Below, piece after piece: positions 14,718 to 22,455 of a stretch of 33,172 nt of DNA. The position numbers were made by a program, and so were the translations under genes. Source of the DNA: Pseudomonadota bacterium (GTDB lineage Bacteria > Pseudomonadota > Gammaproteobacteria > Burkholderiales > Ferrovaceae); the NCBI GenBank assembly GCA_021850135.1, contig JAJZRV010000015.1, positions 1-33,172 on the forward strand, given 5' to 3'. The notes below the pieces were generated by a model, which ran no database searches, was not told the origin of the DNA, and was given only the letters and a program-made list of their open reading frames with translations. Each line of letters opens with the position of its first letter. The stretch's first letter is position 1.

Positions 14718-17516
14718 ATGCATTTGAAGCACCCAACCCGTCACGCAGTGACGCGATATGGCGTTGCCCTTTTTCTCGTGGTCCTGGCGGCGGGTCTGCG
14801 CAGATGGCCCCTGCAAATGCTCGGGGCGGATATGGAGTGGCTGACGTTCTACCCGGCGGTGATGTTTGCCGCAATCTATGGCGGGCTGTATCCCGGCATC
14901 GTGGCGATGGTGCTGTCCTGCATCGTGGTCACTTTTTTCTGGCCCGTCATCACCAGGACGCCCCTGGAAATGAATTTTCCGTACTGGCTCGGCCTGTCCG
15001 TCTTTGGGCTGAATGGCGGGCTGGTCTCCGGTTTTGCCGAAGTTGCATTCCGGGCGCAAGTGCGCGCAGTCAAGACGCAGGAACAGGTCCGTGCAGCGGC
15101 GCAGGCGCATGCGCTGTTTGAGCACTCGCCCACGGCCATGGTCTCCATCCATCCGGTTCAGGGGCGCATTCTCCAGGCCAACCGCGTTGCATTGGATATG
15201 TTCGGCTACGATGCCGCGGAAATTCTGACGCTCTCCATCGCCGACCTGACGCATCCGGAAGACCTGGCAGAATCGGAACGGCGTCACAAGATGCTTTTTA
15301 CAGGGCAGGCGCAGCAACTGCATTTCGAAAAGCGCTACCTCAGGAAAGACGGCAGCAGCTTCTGGGCGGAAACCTCCGTTTCCTCACTGAAGGACGGTCA
15401 GGGCGAAGTCGGGTTACTGGTCGGCAACATCGTGGACATCACCGAGCGCAGGAGAGCCGCACAGACGCTGAAAAGGGAAAGCGAAAAAAACGCGCTCCTC
15501 CTGCACAATGCCAGTGATGGCATTCATATCCTCGATGCGCAGGGCCATATCATCGAAGCCAGCGACTCGTTTTGTGCCATGCTGGGCTACCGGCGCGACG
15601 AGGTGATCGGGATGAATGTCTCCGGCTGGGATGCCCAGTGGGCTGACGCGGAACTGGCCCAGCTCGTCCGGCAACGGCATGCGCAGGAAGGGCGTTCGCA
15701 GTTCGAAACCCGGCACCGGCGCAAGGACGGAACCATCTTCGATGTGGAAGTCAGCGTGTTTCCCCTCGAGCTGGATGGCAACCCCATCCTGTTCTGTTCA
15801 TCTCGCGACATCACGGAGCGGAAAAAAACCGAGGCCGAGGTGCAGGTTGCCGCAACCGCTTTCGAGTCCCAGGAAGGCATGCTGATCACGGACGCAGACG
15901 GCGTGATTTTGCGGGTGAACCACGCCTTTACCGACATCACGGGGTACAGCGCCGAGGAAGTCATCGGCAGGAATCCGCGTCTGCTGAGCTCGGGCCGGCA
16001 TGATGCAAATTTTTATGCCGCCATGTGGAAAAGCATTCATGGCTCGAATATCTGGAAAGGGGAGATCTGGAACCGGCGCAAGAATGGAGAGGTTTATCCG
16101 GAGTATCTCACCATCACTGCCGTGAAAAATCCCCGGGGCGTCGTCACGAATTATGTGGCGACACTCACCGACATCACGTTGCGCAAGAACTCGGAAGAGG
16201 AGATCAAGCATCTCGCGTTTTTCGACCCCTTGACCCGGTTGCCCAACCGGCGCCTGCTCACCGACCGACTGCAGCAGGCCCTGTCTTCCAGCGCCCGCAG
16301 CGGGCACGCCGGGGCGCTCCTGTTCATCGATCTGGACAACTTCAAGACGCTCAACGACACGTTGGGTCATGGGGTGGGGGACGTCCTGTTGCAGCAGGTG
16401 GCACAGCGGCTGGCTTCCTGCGTCCGCGAGGGAGACACCGTGGCACGCATCGGCGGCGACGAATTCGTGGTCATGCTGGAAGACCTGAGCAGCCTGGACG
16501 TGGATGCCGCCACCCAGACGGAGACTGTCGGCGGAAAAATCCTTGCGGCCCTGAGTCAACCTTACGCACTTCCCACCCAGGATTACCGTAGCAGCAGCAG
16601 CATCGGTGCAACCCTGTTCAGCGGCCATAAGCAGGGGATCGAGGTGCTGCTGAAACAGGCCGACATTGCCATGTATCAGGCCAAGAAAGCCGGGCGCAAC
16701 ACGCTGCGCTTCTTCGATCCGCAGATGCAGGAAAGCGTCACTGCCCGCGCGGTCCTGGAGGAGGAGTTGCGCAGGGCGATCGAACTCGGGCAATTCCATC
16801 TGTACTACCAGATCCAGACGGATAGCCTTCATCGTGCAACGGGCGCAGAAGCACTGATCCGCTGGGCCCACCCGGAGCGCGGCGTCATCGCACCAGGGCA
16901 TTTCATTGCCCTGGCGGAAGAAACGGGCCTGATCCTGCCCATCGGGAAGTGGGTGCTGGAGGCCGCGTGCGCCCAGCTCAGGATCTGGCAGGACTCGGAT
17001 CTGACGCGCCATCTCGTCCTGTCCGTCAACATCAGCGCCAGGCAATTCCGTCAGGCCGATTTTGTGGCGCAAGTGGAGGCTACCGTCCGCCACCATGCCA
17101 TCCATCCGGATATGTTGAAATTCGAACTGACGGAAAGCACCTTGCTGGAAAACATCGAGGAAACGATTGCGACGATGAATGCCCTGAAGGCCATCGGGGT
17201 CCGGTTGTCGCTGGACGATTTCGGCACGGGTTACTCGTCGTTACAATACCTCAAGCGTCTGCCGCTCAACCAGCTCAAGATCGATCAGTCGTTCGTACGC
17301 GATCTGGCCGTGGACAGCAGTGATAAAGCCATTGTCCGAACCATCGTCGCCATGGCGCAAAGCCTGAACCTGGACGTCATTGCCGAGGGCGTTGAAACCG
17401 AGGAACAGCGTCAGTTTCTCCTGAGCACGGGATGCACGCATTACCAGGGGTATCTGTTCGGAAAACCGTTGCCGATCGGACCATTTGAAAACGTATTGAA
17501 GCAGGTTCAAGCCTAG
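14718..17516 (+). CDS. Membrane-bound PAS-GGDEF-EAL cyclic-di-GMP enzyme
   Basis: A 932-residue signalling protein. The N-terminus (about residues 12-115) is hydrophobic with roughly four transmembrane segments resembling the KdpD-type DUF4118 domain. Three PAS domains follow (about 130-250, 258-375, 378-495). The GGDEF motif at residue 579 is intact (ARIGGDEFVVML) and has an RxxD inhibitory site (REGD) five residues before it. The EAL domain (about 675-925) is intact: EALIRW at 711, VNISARQF, ELTEST, DDFGTGYSSL, LKIDQSFVRDL, IAEGVETEEQ and THYQGYLFGKPL carry the metal and catalytic residues. It could therefore both make and degrade c-di-GMP; the net activity is unknown. It is divergent from the mto operon and followed by a PaiB-like gene after 10 bases. 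Confidence 0.93.
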   Translation: MHLKHPTRHAVTRYGVALFLVVLAAGLRRWPLQMLGADMEWLTFYPAVMFAAIYGGLYPGIVAMVLSCIVVTFFWPVITRTPLEMNFPYWLGLSVFGLNGGLVSGFAEVAFRAQVRAVKTQEQVRAAAQAHALFEHSPTAMVSIHPVQGRILQANRVALDMFGYDAAEILTLSIADLTHPEDLAESERRHKMLFTGQAQQLHFEKRYLRKDGSSFWAETSVSSLKDGQGEVGLLVGNIVDITERRRAAQTLKRESEKNALLLHNASDGIHILDAQGHIIEASDSFCAMLGYRRDEVIGMNVSGWDAQWADAELAQLVRQRHAQEGRSQFETRHRRKDGTIFDVEVSVFPLELDGNPILFCSSRDITERKKTEAEVQVAATAFESQEGMLITDADGVILRVNHAFTDITGYSAEEVIGRNPRLLSSGRHDANFYAAMWKSIHGSNIWKGEIWNRRKNGEVYPEYLTITAVKNPRGVVTNYVATLTDITLRKNSEEEIKHLAFFDPLTRLPNRRLLTDRLQQALSSSARSGHAGALLFIDLDNFKTLNDTLGHGVGDVLLQQVAQRLASCVREGDTVARIGGDEFVVMLEDLSSLDVDAATQTETVGGKILAALSQPYALPTQDYRSSSSIGATLFSGHKQGIEVLLKQADIAMYQAKKAGRNTLRFFDPQMQESVTARAVLEEELRRAIELGQFHLYYQIQTDSLHRATGAEALIRWAHPERGVIAPGHFIALAEETGLILPIGKWVLEAACAQLRIWQDSDLTRHLVLSVNISARQFRQADFVAQVEATVRHHAIHPDMLKFELTESTLLENIEETIATMNALKAIGVRLSLDDFGTGYSSLQYLKRLPLNQLKIDQSFVRDLAVDSSDKAIVRTIVAMAQSLNLDVIAEGVETEEQRQFLLSTGCTHYQGYLFGKPLPIGPFENVLKQVQA

Positions 17517-17526
17517 GGGCATTTTC

Positions 17527-18201
17527 ATGTATCTTCCCGCAGCCTTTCACGAAACCCGGATCGAGGTCATGCATGGCCTGATGCGCTCCCATCCGCTGGC
17601 CATGTTGATCACGGGTGGCGAGCGCGGGCTCGATGCATCACCCCTGCCTTTCCTGATCCATGCCGGAGAAGGGGAGTTCGGGACGCTCCGTGCCCATATG
17701 GCCCGCGCGAATCCGCACTGGCAGGCTTTGCAGGATGCGCCGGAGTGCCTCGTCGTGTTTCAGGGAGAACAGGGCTACGTGACGCCCTCGTGGTATCCCA
17801 CCAAACAGGCCACGCATAAGGTGGTCCCCACATGGAACTACGCCACGGTGCATGCCTGGGGGCGACCCCGTGTCATCGAGGAAGCGCTCTGGTTGCGGCA
17901 GCTGCTGGAAGACCTGACCCGCGCCCAGGAGGGACGACGCGCCCAGCCCTGGAACGTGGGCGAAGCCCCCGCGGATTTCATTGAGGCCCAGATGAGGGCG
18001 ATCATCGGCATCGAGATTTCCATCGGACGCATCGAAGGGAAGTGGAAGATGAGCCAGAATCGCCCTGCGGCAGATCAGGCCGGGGTCGTGGCGGGCCTGC
18101 GCGCCGGGGACGATGTCCACCGAAACGCGGTCATGGCCGAAATGGTGGCCGACCGATGCTTTACGCAAGGCCCGGTTGGCAGTACGATGCCCAAACGATG
18201 A
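17527..18201 (+). CDS. PaiB-like FMN-binding protein
   Basis: A 224-residue protein of the PaiB family (FMN-binding split barrel, annotated as negative transcriptional regulator after Bacillus PaiB). Typical stretches are the N-terminal MYLPAAFHE, the conserved LPFLIHAGEGEFGTLRAHMA, the YVTPSWYPTKQATHKVVPTWNY segment with the PSWY and TWNY signatures, and the C-terminal GIEISIGRIEGKWKMSQNR. The family's biochemical role in Gram-negatives is not well settled; FMN or haem binding and small-molecule handling have been proposed. It starts 10 bases after the GGDEF-EAL gene on the same strand and may be cotranscribed with it. Confidence 0.88.
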   Translation: MYLPAAFHETRIEVMHGLMRSHPLAMLITGGERGLDASPLPFLIHAGEGEFGTLRAHMARANPHWQALQDAPECLVVFQGEQGYVTPSWYPTKQATHKVVPTWNYATVHAWGRPRVIEEALWLRQLLEDLTRAQEGRRAQPWNVGEAPADFIEAQMRAIIGIEISIGRIEGKWKMSQNRPAADQAGVVAGLRAGDDVHRNAVMAEMVADRCFTQGPVGSTMPKR

Positions 18202-18229
18202 CCGGTTTCGTCCTAATCAGGGGGATGTC

Positions 18230-18493
18230 ATGACGACAAGCGCGATCAGCGGTGCCAGCAATACCCTGCTGCAATTGCAGCAAGCCCAGCAGGCCCAGGA
18301 TGCCCAAAATGCCGAGCAGGAAAGACAGGCCCAGCGGGCGCAGCAGCAGGAGCAGGCCAGGGCGGCGCAACAGGCCCGGCAGGAACAACAGGCACAACAG
18401 GATCAGCAGGCCCAGCAGTCCCAGCGGGCGCATCAGGCCCAGCAGTCCCAGTTGGGCCAGTCCGTCGGCACCAACGTCAATATCATGATCTAG
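18230..18493 (+). CDS. Glutamine/alanine-rich low-complexity small protein
   Basis: An 87-residue protein of no family I recognise. After a short ordinary N-terminus (MTTSAISGASNTLLQL) nearly all of residues 17-77 consist of Gln, Ala, Arg and Ser in repeats of the AQQ/QAQ type, ending with GQSVGTNVNIMI. The composition predicts a long, highly polar helix or coiled coil, or an intrinsically disordered segment. It has no signal peptide. AGGGGGA at 18219-18225 gives a good ribosome site for the ATG at 18230, it lies 28 bases after the PaiB-like gene, and a strong terminator follows 33 bases after its stop, which together support a real gene at the end of an operon. A function cannot be given. 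Confidence 0.65.
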   Translation: MTTSAISGASNTLLQLQQAQQAQDAQNAEQERQAQRAQQQEQARAAQQARQEQQAQQDQQAQQSQRAHQAQQSQLGQSVGTNVNIMI

Positions 18494-18526
18494 CTGCAGG
18501 TTCCGTCCGTAATCTGCAGACCTTGT

Positions 18527-18564
18527 CATGAAAAAGCCCCGCAAGGTTGCGGGGCTTTTTCATG
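18527..18564. terminator. Strong bidirectional intrinsic terminator
   Basis: A perfect 38-base palindrome: arms of 18 bases (CATGAAAAAGCCCCGCAA and its complement) around a two-base centre GG. In RNA it forms a GC-rich stem GCCCCGCA/TGCGGGGC flanked by A5 and T5 runs, so it ends transcription on the plus strand after the Gln-rich gene and could act on the minus strand also. It separates the c-di-GMP/PaiB/Gln-rich group from srkA. Confidence 0.9.
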
Positions 18565-18577
18565 GGCTGTGTATAAT
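18547..18577 (+). promoter_or_regulatory. Putative srkA promoter
   Basis: A perfect TATAAT at 18572-18577 lies just after the terminator. The best -35 candidate is TTGCGG at 18547-18552, inside the terminator's right arm, with a rather long 19-base spacer. Transcription would begin near 18584, which rules out the upstream GTG start at 18569 and supports a start at 18623/18626 for srkA. Confidence 0.5.
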
Positions 18578-18625
18578 CCGCTTCATGTTTCCAACACTTC
18601 TCGCGTCGCCCAGGGTGAAACTGTG

Positions 18626-19603
18626 GTGACCCCTGATTACGCTTCATTGACCCCGGATTGCATACTGAACGCCATGGAGAGCATCGGCCTCCTGGGCGAC
18701 GGTCGGCTGCTGGCGCTTAACAGCTACGAAAACCGCGTCTACCAGGTCGGCATGGAACAGGGCACCCCCCTGGTGGCAAAATTCTATCGGCCTGGGCGCT
18801 GGTCCGATGAGGCCATACTGGAAGAGCATGCCTTCCTGCAGGAGCTCGTCGAACGCGAAATCCCCGTGGTCCCGGCGTTGGTACAAAACGGAAAGACGCT
18901 GCATGCCTTCGAGGGCTTTCGTTTCTCGGTATCCAGAAAGCATGGCGGGCGGGCTCCCGAACTCGATCGCCCCCAGACGCTGGAGTGGATGGGGCGTTTT
19001 CTCGGGCGAATCCATGCCATCGGCGCGCTCCGGCCATTCCAGCACCGCCCGGAAATCAGCATCGAGACGTTTGGCACGGTACCGCGGGATTTTCTCCTGG
19101 CGCACGGTTTCATCCCTGACGACTTGCTGGCGGCCTACACGAGTGTGGCCGACCAGGCGCTGGCGGGGGTGCGTTACTGTTATGAGCGCGCCGGGCAAGT
19201 GCGTATGCTGCGCCTGCACGGCGACTGTCATCCGGGCAACGTGCTGTGGACGGACGAAGGCCCGCATTTTGTGGATTTTGACGATAGCCGCAAGGGGCCG
19301 GCCGTACAGGATCTGTGGATGCTGCTTTCAGGCGAGCGCGCCGACATGGCGCGGCAGTTGAGCGACGTGCTGTCGGGTTATGAGGACTTTTACGACTTCG
19401 ACGAACGCGAACTCCATCTGATCGAGGCACTGCGTACCCTGCGCCTGATCCACTATGCGGCCTGGCTGGCGCAGCGCTGGGAAGATCCCGCATTCAAGAA
19501 GGCTTTTCCCTGGTTCAATACCCAGCGTTACTGGCAGGACCGGATTCTGGAGTTGCGCGAGCAGATTGCATTGATGGAGGAGCCGCCGCTCTTGTCAGCG
19601 TGA
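18626..19603 (+). CDS. srkA: Stress response kinase A (SrkA/YihE/RdoA)
   Basis: A 325-residue Ser/Thr protein kinase of the SrkA (YihE/RdoA) family, an aminoglycoside-phosphotransferase fold kinase that in E. coli counteracts stress-induced death. The length fits E. coli SrkA (328). Visible motifs are the N-terminal LNSYENRVYQVG, the VAKFYRPGRWSDEAI stretch with the ATP-binding Lys, the catalytic LHGDCHPGNVLW with Asp and Asn, and FVDFDDSRKGPAVQDLWML with the metal-binding Asp. I prefer the GTG at 18626 (or the adjacent one at 18623): AGGG lies a suitable distance before it and the TATAAT box lies upstream. The frame is open to 18569, inside the promoter. Usually linked with dsbA in enterics; no dsbA is seen here. 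Confidence 0.92.
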   Translation: MTPDYASLTPDCILNAMESIGLLGDGRLLALNSYENRVYQVGMEQGTPLVAKFYRPGRWSDEAILEEHAFLQELVEREIPVVPALVQNGKTLHAFEGFRFSVSRKHGGRAPELDRPQTLEWMGRFLGRIHAIGALRPFQHRPEISIETFGTVPRDFLLAHGFIPDDLLAAYTSVADQALAGVRYCYERAGQVRMLRLHGDCHPGNVLWTDEGPHFVDFDDSRKGPAVQDLWMLLSGERADMARQLSDVLSGYEDFYDFDERELHLIEALRTLRLIHYAAWLAQRWEDPAFKKAFPWFNTQRYWQDRILELREQIALMEEPPLLSA

Positions 19604-19725
19604 TTGTGAGCAGGCCCTTGACCTTCAAAAGCATTGGGGTGAGGATGGAGCAGGCCGTACCGCGGAGTGGCCTTTCGCCGTTCTGGTCGGCAGAATTCAT
19701 GGTTAATCGATCGGAGATTAGCGTC

Positions 19726-20085
19726 ATGCAAAACCCACTGCAAATCACCATTCACAATGTGGATCAATCCGAGGCGCTGGAAGCGCATATTCGCGCCAAG
19801 GCCGAGAAGCTCGATGAATTTTTCCAGCATATCCAGTCCTGCAGGGTCGTGGTCGAGATGCACGACAGGCACCATCACCAGGGCCGGCAATTCACGGTCC
19901 GCATTGACCTCAGGGTCCCGCCCAGCCACGAGATCGTGGTGGATCGCAACCATCATGAAGATGTCTACGTGGCCCTGCGCGATGCCTTTGATGCGGCCAA
20001 GCGCCAGCTCGAGGAGTACGCGCGCGTGCTGCGCGGCGACGTCAAGACGCACGCGCCCAAGCGCACGACCCCTGATGTGCCGTGA
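19726..20085 (+). CDS. HPF/RaiA-type ribosome hibernation factor-like protein
   Basis: A 119-residue protein with the sigma-54 modulation/ribosomal S30EA fold: LQITIHNVDQSEALEAHIRAKAEKLDEFF is the standard opening beta-alpha unit, split over residues 5-33, followed by CRVVVEMHDRHHHQGRQFTVRIDL and the second helix DVYVALRDAFDAAKRQLEEY. Such proteins bind the decoding region of the 30S subunit and idle ribosomes in stationary phase. Short length means no C-terminal dimerisation domain, so it is of the short HPF/YfiA kind. The chosen ATG at 19726 has GGAG ten bases upstream; an open frame to 19600 has no support. The stop overlaps the arfB start. Confidence 0.85.
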   Translation: MQNPLQITIHNVDQSEALEAHIRAKAEKLDEFFQHIQSCRVVVEMHDRHHHQGRQFTVRIDLRVPPSHEIVVDRNHHEDVYVALRDAFDAAKRQLEEYARVLRGDVKTHAPKRTTPDVP

Positions 20086-20492
20086 GCATGCGTCCGCGGC
20101 TGACCATTTCGCCAGAAGAAGTCGAAATCAGCGCGATCCGGGCGCAAGGCAGCGGTGGACAGAACGTCAACAAGGTTTCCAACGCTGTGCATCTGCGCTT
20201 CAATGTGGCCACTTCATCCCTGCCCGAAGCGGTTCGGGAACGCCTGCTGAAACTGGGCGATCAGCGCATCAGCAAGGACGGGGTGGTGGTCATCAAGGCG
20301 CAAAAATTTCGGAGCCTTGAAAAAAACCGCATTGAAGCGCTGCGTCGGCTGCAGGATCTGGTGGAAAGCGTGGCTGTAGCCCCCAGGCTGCGACGGCCCA
20401 CCCGACCCAGCAGGGGCGCCGTCGAAAGGCGCATGCAAAGCAAGGCCATGCGCGCAAAGGTGAAGGCAGGGCGCGGAAGGATTTGCGAATAG
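20082..20492 (+). CDS. arfB: Alternative ribosome-rescue factor ArfB (YaeJ), peptidyl-tRNA hydrolase
   Basis: A 136-residue protein (134 from the ATG at 20088) with the class I release-factor catalytic domain. The GGQ loop is present in AQGSGGQNVNKVSNAVHLRF near residue 25; this motif hydrolyses peptidyl-tRNA on stalled ribosomes. The C-terminal tail is strongly basic (RRPTRPSRGAVERRMQSKAM, then KAGRGR), which in ArfB enters the empty mRNA channel. There is no codon-recognition domain, separating it from RF1/RF2. The GTG at 20082 overlaps the hibernation-factor stop by four bases (GTGA), so translation is coupled. Confidence 0.93.
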   Translation: MSMRPRLTISPEEVEISAIRAQGSGGQNVNKVSNAVHLRFNVATSSLPEAVRERLLKLGDQRISKDGVVVIKAQKFRSLEKNRIEALRRLQDLVESVAVAPRLRRPTRPSRGAVERRMQSKAMRAKVKAGRGRICE

Positions 20493-20519
20493 ATTGTCCA
20501 CAAGCATCCGGGAGGCAGC

Positions 20520-21008
20520 ATGAACCTGGTCTCGAGCACCTTTGATCCGTTCGGAAACATCCCTGGCCTGCACACATGCGAGGGGAAGGATTATCCGCCG
20601 ACGCTGACCTGGGCGGGTGTTCCTGCAGGGGCAAAAAGCCTTGCGCTCATCGTGGATGACCCGGATGCCCCCGACCCGGATGCACCCAGGATGACCTGGG
20701 TCCATTGGGTCCTGTACAACATGGACCCCCAAGCCGGGGGCATCGGCGTTGCCTCCTCCGGGATCGCGCAGTTGCCGCATGGCACGCTGGAGGGGCTCAA
20801 TGACTGGAAACAGACGGGATACCGCGGTCCATGCCCGCCCATCGGCCGGCACCGGTACTTCCACAAGCTCTACGCGCTCGATGTCGTCCTGCCGGTGCTG
20901 CAACCGGCAACCAAGGCTGCCCTGGTGAAGGCGATGGAAAATCACATCCTGGCACAGTGTGAACTGGTGGGGTATTACCAGAAAGGGAATGGAAGCGCTT
21001 CGGGCTAA
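20520..21008 (+). CDS. YbhB/YbcL family PEBP (Raf-kinase-inhibitor-like) protein
   Basis: A 162-residue phosphatidylethanolamine-binding-protein fold. The family's two ligand-site motifs are clear: DDPDAPDPDAPRMTWVHWVL (residues about 47-66) and GYRGPCPPIGRHRYFHKLYALD near residue 100. There is no signal peptide, so it is probably cytoplasmic like E. coli YbhB. The natural ligand in bacteria is unknown. GGAGG lies four bases before the ATG. Its stop overlaps the stop region of convergent livF by four bases. Confidence 0.92.
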   Translation: MNLVSSTFDPFGNIPGLHTCEGKDYPPTLTWAGVPAGAKSLALIVDDPDAPDPDAPRMTWVHWVLYNMDPQAGGIGVASSGIAQLPHGTLEGLNDWKQTGYRGPCPPIGRHRYFHKLYALDVVLPVLQPATKAALVKAMENHILAQCELVGYYQKGNGSASG

Positions 21009-21718
21009 ATCCCGAGGTAAGCGCGCTTCACTTCGGGGTCTTCCGACAGCGCCTGTGCGGTGCCGGATTGCGTGACGGTGCCGGTTTCCATCACATATCC
21101 GCGATCGGCCACCTCCAGTGCGGCAAAGACGTCCTGTTCCACCAACAGGACCGTCACGCCCTGCTTGCGGATCGTGGAAAGCACCTCGAGCAGCTGATCA
21201 ACGATCACCGGTGCCAGCCCCAGGCTCATTTCGTCCACCATCAGCAGCCTGGGCATCGCCATCAGCGCGCGGCCGATGGCGCACATCTGCTGTTCCCCGC
21301 CGGACAGGCTGCCGGCACGCTGGGTGCGCCGCTCGTAAAGTTTCGGAAAGAGTTCATAGACGGAGGCAAGCGTCTCCTGGATTGCTTTCCTGTCGCGACG
21401 CGCGAAAGCACCCATCATGAGATTTTCAAGTACCGTCATCTGGTCGAACAGTTGGCGGCCCTCCGGAACCTGCACGATGCCCAGTTTGAAGACCTGTTCC
21501 GGCGTGAGGCAGGACAGGTCACGGCCTTCGAACGTGAGCTTGCCGGTACCGGAAAGCACGCGCGAGAGGGCGCGCAGCAGGGTGGTCTTGCCCGCGCCGT
21601 TGCTGCCGACGAGCGCAACGATCTCGCCGCGCCCGACCGCGATATGAACATCCCGCAGCACCGGAACTTCGCCGTACCCGGCAAACAGGCCCTGCACCTC
21701 CAGAAGATTTCCGCTCAT
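21005..21718 (-). CDS. livF: Branched-chain amino acid-type ABC transporter ATP-binding protein LivF
   Basis: A 237-residue ATPase of the LivF class. Walker A is GSNGAGKTTLL, the ABC signature LSGGEQQM, Walker B LLMVDEMSLGL, and the switch His-containing region follows (VLLVEQDVFAALEVADRGYVME). It pairs with LivG to power the LivHM permease for import of branched-chain or other hydrophobic amino acids or related acids. It is the last gene of the minus-strand cluster and overlaps livG by four bases. In the switch position a Gln (EQD) replaces the usual His, as is common in LivF proteins. Confidence 0.93.
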   Translation of the reverse strand: MSGNLLEVQGLFAGYGEVPVLRDVHIAVGRGEIVALVGSNGAGKTTLLRALSRVLSGTGKLTFEGRDLSCLTPEQVFKLGIVQVPEGRQLFDQMTVLENLMMGAFARRDRKAIQETLASVYELFPKLYERRTQRAGSLSGGEQQMCAIGRALMAMPRLLMVDEMSLGLAPVIVDQLLEVLSTIRKQGVTVLLVEQDVFAALEVADRGYVMETGTVTQSGTAQALSEDPEVKRAYLGI

Positions 21719-22455
21719 GCCCTGCGCCGTCCAAGATAGGCTTCGATGACCCGGGGGTCTTCCAGCACTTCCTCCGGCTTGCCCTCGATGATTTGCTGTC
21801 CATGATGCAGTACCAGAAGACGGTCCGACAGGCGCTGAATGACCTTGATCACGTGTTCGATCACCAGCACGGAAATGCCGGTGCGCCGCACCTTTTTGAT
21901 GGCTTCGATCACGTCGTCGATCTCGGCATGATTGAGTCCCGCCATGACTTCATCGAGCAGCAGCAGCTTGGGTTTCATTGCCATCGCCTTGGCCAGTTCG
22001 AGACGCTTGCGGTCCGGTCCGCCCAGTTCGTCTGCGCGCTGATCGGCGTGATGCTGCAGTTCCATGAGCTCCAGCCATTCGCGCGCCTCCTCGCGTGCCG
22101 TCTGCAGGGCTTTTGCCGTAGTGGAGGTTCCAAATAGCGCGCCGACGGCAATATTGTCCAGTACGCTCAGGCCCGGGAAGGGCTTCATGATCTGGAAGGT
22201 ACGGCCAATGCCGGCCCGCGCCCGCTGGAATGCCGGAAGATGCCTGATCGAGGCGCCTTCAAACAGGATGTCGCCGGTGGTCGGCGTGATGCTGCCGCTG
22301 ATCAGGCTGACAAGGGTCGTCTTGCCGGCGCCGTTGGGTCCAATCAGTCCCAGCGTTTCGCCGGGCGCGATGCTGAAATTGACGTCGCTGACCGCGACCA
22401 GGCCGCCAAAACGCTTGCTCAGTCCGCGAATTTCCAGGATGGGCGTCGTCTTCAT
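21715..22455 (-). CDS. livG: Branched-chain amino acid-type ABC transporter ATP-binding protein LivG
   Basis: A 246-residue ATPase of the LivG class with Walker A GPNGAGKTTLVSLISG, the Q-loop region RTFQIMKPFPGLSVLDN, Walker B LLLLDEVMAGLN, and switch His in VIEHVIKVIQ. The signature motif reads ELGGPDRKRLELAKAM instead of the canonical LSGGQ-type sequence; a deviating signature is seen in some LivG subfamilies. It heterodimerises with LivF. Four-base overlaps on both sides (with livM and livF) indicate strict translational coupling. Confidence 0.93.
   Translation of the reverse strand: MKTTPILEIRGLSKRFGGLVAVSDVNFSIAPGETLGLIGPNGAGKTTLVSLISGSITPTTGDILFEGASIRHLPAFQRARAGIGRTFQIMKPFPGLSVLDNIAVGALFGTSTTAKALQTAREEAREWLELMELQHHADQRADELGGPDRKRLELAKAMAMKPKLLLLDEVMAGLNHAEIDDVIEAIKKVRRTGISVLVIEHVIKVIQRLSDRLLVLHHGQQIIEGKPEEVLEDPRVIEAYLGRRRA

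Noticed and set aside
15798-17105. 435-residue minus-strand frame opposite the GGDEF-EAL gene
   Set aside because: Antisense shadow; the sense frame carries every GGDEF and EAL catalytic motif.
18280-18450. Repeated CAG/CAA-rich DNA as a CRISPR array or tandem repeat
   Set aside because: The units are irregular, have no spacers, and are fully explained by Gln/Ala codons of the small protein.
18569-18625. Longer srkA start at the GTG at 18569
   Set aside because: It lies within the TATAAT promoter region directly after the terminator, and the extra residues are not part of the SrkA fold.
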